64,000 nucleotides of DNA from Heterotrichella gracilis. Lineage: Eukaryota > Sar > Xanthophyceae > Tribonematales > Xanthonemataceae. Made by a program: the position numbers and the translations under genes. The DNA is taken from the NCBI GenBank assembly GCA_032358255.1, contig JAULBX010014426.1, positions 31,320 to 95,319 of the forward strand. The letters are read 5' to 3'. The notes below the pieces were generated by a model. That model saw nothing but the letters and a program-made list of their open reading frames with translations. It was not told the DNA's origin and ran no database searches. Shown here piece after piece: positions 33,908 through 43,129 of this stretch. Position 1 is the stretch's first letter; every line of letters begins with the position of its first letter.

Positions 33908-35559
33908 ATGGCCAGCGCCGTGCGGTCCCCACAGGCTGTGGCCATGCGCCGCATCCAGAGCGAGATGCGGGACTGGCTGCTGCACCCCCCAGAGGGCTGC
34001 CAGCTGGACACCTATGAGCCGCTGACGCAGTGGGTGGTGCGGGTGGAGGGGCCGGAGACACCCGAGGGCACGCCCAAGATCTACGAGGGCCAAACCTTCA
34101 AGCTGCAGGTGCGTGTGCGGAACCCTAAGCAAAACCCTACTTTAGGGTTTGGGTCACAGAGGCGCAAGGTTTACGGCAGCACCATTGTGGAAGATTGTCG
34201 GCGTACCTTGTGAATCGGTGTGCACACATACTGTTCATGCGCTCTGAATAAGCAGCGTGCTTCCCACTGCGTGGAACCTTAGGCAAAATCTTAGGGAAGG
34301 GTACAGGTCAGGGTGCACCAGCAACGCATGGGGGGGTTGCTGGCCTGCTTTTGGAAGCTGTACATTTATGGGCATCTGCTTTAAATAAGGCCAACGCCAT
34401 AACCTTTTGCATGCCCTGCGTGCTGGCATTGGCTAAAGCCTCTGCTTGACCAGCCGTTCTGGCGGATTTGGTGCCTTTGTGTGCGAGCCAATGGCCCCTG
34501 ACTCCGACTATGTGCAACCCTTTCCTTTTTCCTGTATTCCCAAGCTCATGCTTGAAGCTTGACGCTCCCAACTCCCCGTCAGAAGCACCATCTGCAGCTC
34601 AACCTCCCATGCTGACCACCCTTCCCTCCCCGTTCCTCAGATCAAGTTCCCCGACCGCTACCCCCTTGAGCCCCCCGAGGTTGTGTTCATCCCGCCCTCC
34701 CCCCTGCACCCGCACGTGTACAGCAACGGCCACATCTGCCTGGACATACTGTATGATGGCCGCAACGGCGCCTGGTCCCCCGCCCTCACCATCAATAAAG
34801 TGGTGCTGTCCATACGCAGCATGCTGGCGTCAAACACAGAAGCGGTGCGTGTGTTTAGGGTTTAGGGTTAACAATTTAGGGTGTAGGTTTAGCATGCCTG
34901 CTCCCTTGCCCTCACCATGAACAAGGTGGTACTGTCCATACGCGGCATGCTGGCCTCAAACACAGAAGCGGTGCGTGTTGTTAGGGTTTAGGGTTTAGAC
35001 TATAGGTGTAGCATGGTGGCAGCTGGCAGATGGGCACGTGGGTTGATGATTGCTCATGCACCTGTACCAGGCTGCGAGGCCCCCTGTTCGCCGCATGCTC
35101 TGCCACATTCCAGTGTCCACTCGTGGCAACGCCCGCTTACGTACAGAGCGTTAGCATGGTTGCGTGGTGCGCACCTTGGGTGCGCTGGAGGGGGATCAGC
35201 GCGCATCACTGATCAGCCTGAGGGTTTGCAATATGGGGATCGGCGCACACCACTGCATGACAAAATGTTCAACGATGTAGGGTTTAGGGATCAGCGCGGA
35301 CCACTCCTCGACTTAAGGCTTTCTGCATGTGCGCATCCACTCCGTCACTCCTGTACCTACCTGTGCCCCCCACAAAGACGTTCGGGGCGACACCCTTAAC
35401 CCTACCACTCACATGCCCACCCTAAACCTTACACCCTGAACCCTAAAACCTCCCTGTTGCGTGCAGCGGCGGCCTGCCGGCGACAACGAGTACGTGTCCA
35501 GGAGCCGAGGCAAGTCGCCCAAGGACACAAAATGGAACTTTGACGATGACAGGGTGTGA
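33908..35559 (+). CDS. UBE2W: UBE2W-type ubiquitin-conjugating enzyme E2
   Basis: E2 enzymes take ubiquitin from E1 as a thioester on cysteine and pass it on with an E3; UBE2W family members favour the alpha-amino group of substrates. Three exons, 33908-34108, 34641-34844 and 35467-35559, join in phase to 165 residues, close to the family length of 151-161. Visible are the UBC fold marks [27 protein letters not shown] with active-site C100, and WSPALTI. The C-terminal [14 protein letters not shown] matches the plant UBC15-18/UBE2W tail. The start ATG at 33908 gives a short lead before the conserved first helix. Alternatively the CAG ending at 33934 could be an acceptor from an upstream exon. 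The second intron carries a partial exon copy. Confidence 0.85.
34900..34982 (+). repeat. Direct partial copy of UBE2W exon 2 (3' end with donor)
   Basis: About 75 bp of exon 2 (source about 34775-34850) plus the GTGCGTG donor recurs about 130 bp downstream with few substitutions. The copied reading frame is still open ([16 protein letters not shown]). TTTAGGG tracts follow the donor in both source (34856) and copy (34985). A TTTAG just ahead of the copy could serve as an acceptor. Confidence 0.85.
35190..35305 (+). repeat. Three short direct repeats in a UBE2W intron
   Basis: GGATCAGCGCGCATCACT and two variants (about 35191, 35236 and 35287) recur at roughly 45-50 bp spacing; the last is preceded by a telomere-like GTAGGGTTTAGG. 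Confidence 0.55.
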
Positions 35560-36774
35560 GGGTGGGCAGGGGGAGTGTGGAGGCAGCTGCAGAGGGATGA
35601 GGGATCCGATCCACCATGGCACGCAGCTTTGAACTCTGACATGGTGTAGGTTGGGAAGTGTCTGTCAGATTGAGTGGAGTGAATCATGCTGTAAGGGTTG
35701 CAAAGACGTTGTTGAGCAGCAAGTCCAGCACATGTGCATGGTGCAATGTGCATGCAAACAAGTATAGTAACACTGTGCATTTGTTGACATTTATGTTTTT
35801 ATTCAAATTTGCTCAACTTGCATTGTCAATGAATAAATCTGAACTTCCATTGTAACTATTACCGAGTCAAGACACATTCGATTTGTATGAGAGCTGGAAA
35901 TCCCCAGTTGGTCACCACAACGTCCCTTTGAATAATATTTGGCATTTAGGGGGGTCACAGGGACTGACAGGGGGATCCCCAGGTGGTCACCCTAGCGTCC
36001 CTCCGGAAACCCTAGACACTGCCAGTTGCTCAGTGAGGGAAATGCCTGGGACCGATCAGCTCCAGCACGCCCCTGACAGGGGTAGGAGACACCGGTGCAC
36101 GTCCACATCGTGATCAGAGGTTAGAATTCAACCCTATGCCTCAAAATATTATCATCATTGGTCACCATGCATCGCCAATTGGTCATGGACTATGGCCAGT
36201 GCTGTGTGCGCTGCTGCATGCAACAGATAGTGTGCCCACGAGTTAAAACGCAGGCACCTTGAAACCTATTATTGATACATTAATGATTTAATTGTAATGT
36301 ACATTACAAATATCCCACATCTGGCCGCAAATTGCATTGAATGCTAACACACCGCGACATTAATTTCATCGCCAAGATCTATGCACACATTTCTGCTGGA
36401 TCCAAGCGCATAATGCTGGCTGAAAGCAAACCTAGCTTCAAGCAAGTTGCAACGTTGATACTGGCCAGTGCACAACATTGCAGTCTTAAATCCACACAGG
36501 CCAGCCATCAACTTGAAAACAAACCATGGCATGATACGCAAGCAATAGCATGCCTCAAAATTTGGATTCTGAAATTTTCATCTAATGGCATCCGATGTCA
36601 TGATGTCAAGAGTCTGTCACTGCCATGACACCACCGTCCAAAACTCCTCAACAACCATGCTGCAGAGCAGAATAAAATACAGGCGCACAGTGGCCACCTG
36701 CCAGCACGAGGGTCACTGAGTCATCATCTAGTACTGATGTCTACATCTACTTCAGCAGCGCAGCTTACATGAAG
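35560..36774. other. Spacer at the border of gene-dense and repeat-rich parts
   Basis: No gene is recognised. A direct repeat of about 27 bp (CCCCAGTTGGTCACC... and CCCCAGGTGGTCACC...) occurs at 35899 and 35980. TGTAA motifs at 35691 and 35850 may serve the UBE2W transcript. Confidence 0.4.
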
Positions 36775-38800
36775 TAACAGCGCCCCCTAGCCCGGCTATG
36801 GGGGCTTGCAGCACCATAGTAAGCAATGCCAGCGGGCTCTCTGGCTTCTGTGCGACAACCTGTGGACAACGCATGCATGCTGGTTAGTTCAATGTCAAGT
36901 CTGAGTACATTGCAACAGATTGTTTGTGTGCTTTCAAGGTGGCCTTCATTGGTGTCAATCACCATCCAGTGATGCACATGACTGTGGCAATGACAACAGC
37001 TTGTGCAGTGAACAGAATATGCCTTACATCATGCCAGCCTTGGTCAATACTATGGTCAATGAAGAGAGTCAATCTCTTCATTGCATATCCTATGGCATTT
37101 ACAAAGTCGCATTACGTTGCCTATATTTGCTCCTTGGAGGTAAGGCACGCTGCAGCTTACCTCTCAAGGGGCAAGCGCCTTGACCTCCTTGAGGTTCATG
37201 CGGATCCGGACTAGCCGACCTAGCGCCTTCCCCAAGATTGCAGGTGGCCGACAGTCTTTGAGGTTGATCACCAGGTCGCCTTCGTACTCGAGCTCAATTG
37301 TCTCGTACTCGCCCCCAGGACTGGCTAGAGCGCTCCATGCACACTCCAACACATGGTTACGCAACCAGTCAAGGTCCCTCCTGCAGCCGCCTCCATCTCG
37401 CAAACCTCCAAATGGAAGTTGGCGACAGGTACACCTCCACGGCAGAGCCAGCCCTACAACCGGCCACCATGTGAGCGCTTCAGCACAGCTATGGGCATGT
37501 ACTTGCACACCGTGATCAGCGGTTGGGTTTAGGGTTTTGACTTGGACAATCATTATGCATGCAAGATGCAGCGCACGCCAGACTGGACACACCTGCCATA
37601 ATGAGGTACGTCATGGCGAAGACACTAGCCAGCGTGGTGCACAATGTTAGCATTGGACAGCATTGAACACAGACAGAAAGACAATTTTTTCAGATGACTT
37701 ACAGGGATCAGTTTGTCCACGACACCCTCTGGGGCGTCCTTTGTGCCCAGCAGCTTTGCCCCCTGGTTGTTGACAAAGGCAATGATGGCTGACAGCAGCT
37801 TGTAGGCCCTGTACAAGTCCGACCCCTGTGCACGCAAAAACAACCAGATCAGCAAGTGGCTGCGACATACAAGTATCTAGAAGGAACGCTGGTGCATTGC
37901 ACTGATACGCAGGAGATTGATTTTGATGAGCAGTGGCACACTTGGCCTAGGCAGGCTGCATGCATTTGCATATGTGCATCATTACGCTTCATCATTATAT
38001 AAAAATGATACAGGTGGCCACTGACAATGTTTGGTCATGGCTTGTCAACAATGGTGCACCGCATGCGCATAGTGTGACACACACTAGGGAGCCAATTCTC
38101 TGTCAGCATTGCCAGTTCTTGTTCGCAATTGCCAGTCTTTGTCAGCACATCAAGCCCGGTGCTGCAGTGGAACTAACCCATTTGCATGCTGTGCACATAC
38201 ATCACAAGATGTGGCTGCATGTGCATGATCTGATCACTACCACGTCCCCCTTGCATGTGGCCACTCCACTGCTATTGATCATCTGCCCAAATCTTCTTAG
38301 AAAAGCAAATGTGTTGGGTGGCGGGCCGCTGTTGAGCGTACCAGACTGAGCCAATTCGCATGCAAGCGCCCACAGCTCGGAGGTGCGGGCTGCAGATGCG
38401 CAGCCCACGGAACCAAACATGGCGAGCCCAACAAGGGCACAGGCGCCGATGGCAAAGGCTGAGGGCTTTGCCAGGGGGTGCTCACTGGCGGTGGTGGTCT
38501 GGTTGGGAAGGGCAGTGGAGGTGACGTCGGTGTGGCCCACACCGGCATCACCTCCACTGGCCTCCCCAACCAGACCACCACCGCCAGGGTAGGTGTGGGT
38601 GGGCGCAGTTCTGCCTGCACAGGTGGTGGAAACAGGTGGGTAATTGTACCGGGAAAGGGTTTCTGGTGTTGGTTCAATGCTACAGTAGTGCCACTGTTGT
38701 GACAAACCTGCAGAGCAAGTTGGTACCCTGGCCACATTACAGAATGCAAAGTCAGAGCACTGCAGGCGCCTCACCATGCTCAAAATGACAAGGTTTGCCT
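36775..38800 (-). CDS. Unit 1 of the array: least damaged copy of an unrecognised family
   Basis: Minus-strand exon-like blocks, in reading order, are C (38614-38342), B (37825-37703), A (37380-37161) and D (about 36870-36775). C encodes a T/G-rich stretch and then one hydrophobic, possibly membrane, segment (FAIGACALVGLAMFGSVGCA). B is 41 codons, open and flanked by good splice sites (GSDLYRAYKLLSAIIAFVNN). A ends in the family signature L-V-x-x-R-M-N-L-K-E-V-K-A-L, preceded by LVINLKDC. Block D resembles VVAQKPESPLALLTMV. I could not join all blocks in one frame (C ends in phase 1, B reads in phase 0), so an exon is missing or the copy is damaged. I recognise no known domain. The exons at 54004-54953 share intron sequence and the A-block signature. 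Confidence 0.35.
38486..38587. repeat. Near-perfect palindrome with ~51-bp arms inside block C
   Basis: CTGGCGGTGGTGGTCTGGTT at the left is the reverse complement of the sequence ending at 38587, with about five mismatches over the arm and virtually no loop. It lies wholly inside the open C block, so the block encodes similar peptides from both strands. Confidence 0.85.
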
Positions 38801-39258
38801 GGAGCTGTTGCTAGTGGTGTTGGTAACACAACTAGCTGGCTAGAAAGGTGACTGCAATGGTACGATAATGACGTTTAACATGACTAACTTGGGACACTCA
38901 GTGCTACCGCAGACGGCGTCTGTATCCACGACTCAACCTGAGTCAGGCAACAGGTTGAACATACACGCACCTTAAAACTGGCCACCGGTGCCCATTTAGT
39001 AGCATGTGTCTCTCGAAAGCACTGGGACATGGGGAACTGCGGAATAGTCACTACTGGTTCCAGTAGCCACCCATGGGCAGCTTGTATGTATGGACTCACC
39101 ACCGGCAACACCAGACCCCATTCGTGCCGTCGGCGAGTGCAGTCTGGATGGTCGAGGCACCTAGATGCGCCTGCAATTACTGTGCATGGGGGTGGCGCAC
39201 GAATGTGCTGGCATGGCCTCAATGGGCCCCCTAAAACGCTGCGACTCAGTGATACCAT

Positions 39259-39501
39259 GGTGATGGGTTGTGCAGTAGAATCATGGATTGTGGCCACTAG
39301 GGCGAGGTGCTGTTGCACAGGTAATTGCCAAGGTTGAATGAGTAGCACAAGCCTGGCCTAGAGTAAGCCTCGAGGCTTCAAGCCTCGAGATTCGCTCAAG
39401 GCCAGGCTCTGTTTCCTCATTCAACCTTGGCAATTACCAGTGCAACAGCACCTCGCCCTAGTGGCCACCATCCCAGACTTTCTATTGCACAACCCATCAC
39501 C
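39259..39501. repeat. Long inverted repeat, arms ~110-120 bp
   Basis: GGTGATGGGTTGTGCA at 39259 pairs with TGCACAACCCATCACC at 39486-39501. In between, GGCGAGGTGCTGTTGCAC and AATTGCCAAGGTTGAATGAG also pair with their complements, and the centre is GCCTCGAGGCTTCAAGCCTCGAG. The arms carry scattered substitutions and short indels. It lies between array units 1 and 2. Confidence 0.85.
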
Positions 39502-39724
39502 AAAGGCTTTCACACCAGGAACGCCTGACCAGATGATCTGGGCGCAGGGCGGTGATCAATATGTGGGCAGTGCATGCTGGGTATGGACTGAGCACAATGC
39601 TACGTTTTGTTTGTGTACAAAATAAACTGCTACAGTAGCTTTTAAGGCAGCTGTAATAGTGCCAGTCATCATTCGATGATGCACATGGCCGAGTGAATGA
39701 CGTACAGCTTGTGCAGTAAACTGT

Positions 39725-39830
39725 ATTGACGCAGGCTGACATCATGCAAGGCAGACCTCACAACAGTGCAGTAAACACTGTTCTGGGACAGGTTCCGAAC
39801 CTGTCTTGCATGATGTCAGCCTGCGCCAAT
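39725..39830. repeat. Inverted repeat with ~26-bp arms
   Basis: ATTGACGCAGGCTGACATCA on the left is matched by TGATGTCAGCCTGCGCCAAT on the right. The copy on the right is the one found in every array unit, so the left arm is an inverted duplicate. An inner palindrome GACAGGTTCCGAACCTGTC lies at 39787. Confidence 0.75.
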
Positions 39831-40257
39831 ACTATGGTCAAAGAACGCATTTAAATACAAAAAATGTCACATTGCCTGCAATTGCCAAAGTGTTTTGCAG
39901 GTTTGAAGGTAGGCATGCTGCAGCTTACCTCTCAGGGCCTCAGGGACAGCGCCTTGGTCACCTTGAGGATCTGTAGTACTAGGGTCAACCGGGCAAGCTC
40001 CAGTCCCCGAGGTGACCAGGTGACCCTGATACAGCTGATCTTCAGGAAGACCAAGGCACTGTCCCTAAGTGGCCTCTGGGACTCAGTCCCGCAAGTATAT
40101 CACCATCTCTGCCTCGTAGACCAGCTTGATGCTGTCCACCTTGCCCTTGCAACCCAGTGTGGCCAGAACCCTTGCTCCGCACTCCATCACTTGGGCAGCA
40201 AGCCCCTCAGATCACCCCGCAGCCTCCTTCATGATGGTTGTAGGTAGCGGCCCACAT

Positions 40258-40396
40258 TCCCAAGCTCTAAACCCTAGACCCTAAACCCTAAACCCTAAAC
40301 AGCCTCCTCAATGATGGGTGTAGGTCGCAGTCTACATTCCCAGAACTCTAAACCCTAAACCCTAAGCCCTAAACCCTAAACCCTAAACAGCCTCCT
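40258..40396 (+). repeat. Two interstitial telomere-like tracts (CCCTAAA)n
   Basis: CTCTAAACCCTAGACCCTAA... at 40264-40301 and a longer tract at 40349-40390 each contain four to six heptamers. They are separated by a direct repeat of a block-A edge (CAGCCTCCTCMATGATGG). These are the longest tracts in the window. Confidence 0.85.
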
Positions 40397-40410
40397 CCAT
40401 GATGGCTGTA

Positions 40411-40582
40411 GGTTGCGGTCTACACTGGCTAAGAGTTCGTGGGCGCATACCAGACCACAATGGGCAGGATGATATCAATGACTCATTGATATCATCTGAT
40501 ATCATCTGAGATCAATGAGATCGATCCTGCCAACAGTGGTCTGGTAGTAGCCCACGAATTCTTTGCCAATGTAGACCGCAAC
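40411..40582. repeat. Inverted repeat with ~75-bp arms at block A of unit 2
   Basis: GGTTGCGGTCTACACTGGCT pairs with its near complement ending GTAGACCGCAACC at 40582. CGTGGGCGCATACCAGACCA and GGCAGGAT also pair inward. The core is a run of GATATCAATGA/TCATTGATATC. Confidence 0.85.
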
Positions 40583-40820
40583 CTGCAACAGACCACCATG
40601 TGAGCGCTCCATCACAGCTACGGGTGTGCACTTGCACACCGCGTTCAACGGTTAGGGTTTTAGGGGTTTTGACTTAAATACTGCAAGTGACATACAAGGC
40701 ACGCCAAACCGGACACATGCGGCATAATGGGGTAATGCCATGCCATGGGGAGCACACTAGCCAGCATTTTTGGTGCACAAAGAAAGCACTGGCCTGCATT
40801 GAAAACAGACAGAACAGACA

Positions 40821-40968
40821 GGGCACAAAGGATGCCTTGTTGGACGTCAACAAGTTGCGGATCATAGATGTAAGTCCTCTGCATTTTGGTCTTTAAGGCA
40901 ACAATTGCAGAGGACTTACATCGATGATACGCAATTTGTCAAAGTCCTCCTGGGCATCCTTTGTGCCC
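40821..40968. repeat. Inverted repeat duplicating block B end with its donor
   Basis: Left arm on the + strand reads GGCACAAAGGATGCC...AAGTTGCGGATCATAGATG then GTAAGT. The right arm is the same exon end and donor on the minus strand (GCGTATCATCGATGTAAGT). Arms are about 66 bp. This is the inverted counterpart of the direct exon-end copies in the left half of the window. Confidence 0.85.
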
Positions 40969-41449
40969 TGCAGCCTTTATACCTCGTCGTTGGCAAAGCC
41001 GCTGATTGCGGAGTGGATTTTGTAGGTCATGTACAGGTCTGATATCGCAGTGCACGCTCAACGACTAGGTCAGCAGGTGGCTGAGATGTAAATGTATCCA
41101 AAAGGAATGCTGGTGCATTCAACTGGTACCTAGGTGGTTGATTTTGATGAGCAGCGGCACACTTAACCCAGGCAGTTTGCATGGCTTTGCATGTTTGCAT
41201 TACTGCGTTTGATGATTATCAATGACAATGGCATTGTTTATTTTAGTTATGGCTTGTCAGCAATTGTGCGCATGGTGTGACACACACTGTGAAGCCCAAT
41301 CTTTATCAGAGCTCCAAGTCCGGTGCTGCTATCACAATGAACCCCAGTTGCACGCTGACCACATACATCACATGATGTGGCTGCATATGCATGATCTGAT
41401 CAATGCTATGTCCCCCTTGCATGTGGGGACTCGACTGCTAGTGCTCATC

Positions 41450-41740
41450 TGCCCAAGAGGAGCAAGTGTGTTGGGTGGCAGACCCTGTTGAGCGTACCAG
41501 ATCAAGCCAATACAAGGGGGATGAGGGGTCGAAGGCCAGGACTCCAGGCTGTAACTTGGGGCCGCAGCAGCATAGCTCCCGAGGCCAAACATGAAGGTGA
41601 CAGGGGCTGAGCTGCTGCTGACCCCACTTCCAGGCGCTGGCCTTTGACCCCTTATCCCCCTGGAAATGGCTTGACCTGCCAGAAAACTGGGTACGCTCAA
41701 CAATGGCCCGTCACCCACCACGCTTGCTCTTGTTAGGCAA
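41450..41740. repeat. Long inverted repeat at block C of unit 2, arms ~120 bp
   Basis: The left arm (GAGCAAGTGTGTTGGGTGGC..., GGGGGATGAGGGGTCGAAGG) pairs with the right arm ending GCTTGCTCTTGTTAGGC. The same segment occurs once, uninverted, in the other units (for example 45055-45180 and 47605-47730). Confidence 0.8.
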
Positions 41741-41840
41741 ATGCTCAAGGGAGCATGGAGGCACCAATGGCAAAGACTGATCCTTATAAGGCCTTTTCCA
41801 GGGGGGGCTGACTACATGAGTGGTAAAGAAGGAAGATGTT

Positions 41841-42002
41841 TGTTGAGGGCAGGGGCGGTGGAGTCGGGATGTGTGGGTGAGGTTGGCACAGGGCTGCCTA
41901 CAAGGTGGTTCCCACTATCAGGCAGTGTTCCCATCACCTTGAAGGCAGCACTGCGCCCAACCACACCCACACAGGCCGAATCCACCGCCCCTGCCCTCAA
42001 CA
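41841..42002. repeat. Inverted repeat with ~60-bp arms
   Basis: TGTTGAGGGCAGGGGCGGTG at the left pairs with CACCGCCCCTGCCCTCAACA at the right. Further inward GTGTGGGTGAGGTTGG pairs with CCAACCACACCCACAC. A single uninverted version is present near 50370-50430. Confidence 0.85.
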
Positions 42003-43129
42003 CACCGGGTTGGTGGTTGTACCAGGAAAAGGTCTTGGTGTTAGTTCTGTGCAGTGCTCTTATTGTGACAACTTGCAAAGCAAATCGTACCCTGGCCCCA
42101 TTACAATATGACAAGCTATAGCATGGTCTGGATGCGCCTCACCATGCTGGAGCAAGATCAGGCATGTACTGTACCGCGGGTGCGAGGGTCGCCACCAGCT
42201 TGTCACCTCCTTCAGCAGCACCGCTTTGTGAAGCGTGCATGGCGTAGTAGCATTGCGCGCAGCCCCGCCACCACAGCAAGCAATGTTGTCAGGCTCTCTG
42301 GGCTCTGCACAATGACCTGTGACAGGGCATGGTGGTCATTGACTGTGCACATTGCTACAGTCAGTTTGTGCATTTGGCACTTTTGTCTACAGGGTGGCTC
42401 TGGAAAGTGCCAGTCATCATTCTGTGGTGCACACAAGTGAATGGCATACAGCTTGTGCAGTGAGCTAAGCAAACAGGACATGCCTACATGACTGCCTTAC
42501 ATGGTGTCAGCCTGCGATGCGTCAGGATTTGCGGTAATGAAGAAAGGTTTAAAGCACATTCATGCCACATTCAATGTAATTTTCATGTATATGCTTTTTG
42601 CGAGTTTGATTGTGTGGGCACACTGCAGCTTACCTGTTTACATGGAAACCATTTTTCCCCTCTTGAAAATTCAGGCGCACTGGCATGACCGGAGCCAGTT
42701 CTTTTGCTCGGCGCATGCTGCAGTTCAAGTAGAAATCAGTACGTACGGTATCTTACATGCATGCCTTCCCCTGATTGGCAAGGCTGCACTGTGCGTTGCA
42801 ATGAACAACATTCGCAAAACACAGTACTTTCAGAACACAATATCTTGTACACTTTGCAGGATGCCGTATGCTAATGTTATGATGCGTGAAGAAAACAAAA
42901 CATATCCATTGCACAGCATATAAGGGTGACAGCCAGGGGAAAATGCTGAACATCAGCATTTGTCAGCAGGAATTCCGGGTGACACACTTTCCTGCTGTGC
43001 AACCAAAGAAAATGTTTTCTTTGTGCGTTGTAGCACTAGCATATCACACAAAGTGTAAAAGATACTGTATTCTGTGCCATGGCATGTACAGGTGCAACGG
43101 TCACCATTACCTAGCAGCTGCTTCTGCAT

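Larger units (their letters stand above)
39690..42120 (-). pseudogene. Unit 2 of the array, degenerate
   Basis: Blocks corresponding to unit 1 are A (about 39943-40260), B (about 40915-41045) and C (about 41495-41745). B reads like S-D-L-Y-M-T-Y-K-x-H-S-A-I but is broken by an in-frame stop; A has frameshifts. Four inverted repeats (40411, 40821, 41450, 41841) duplicate these blocks in the opposite direction. Not likely to make protein. Confidence 0.6.

Noticed and set aside
38202-38783. A single large minus-strand protein covering the whole open frame (193 codons)
   Set aside because: Good acceptor and donor sites at 38614 and 38342 cut out a central 273-nt block, and the flanks match intron sequence of the sibling units.
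40258-40396. A true chromosome end
   Set aside because: The heptamer tracts are short, degenerate and interrupted by block A sequence, with long stretches of DNA on both sides.
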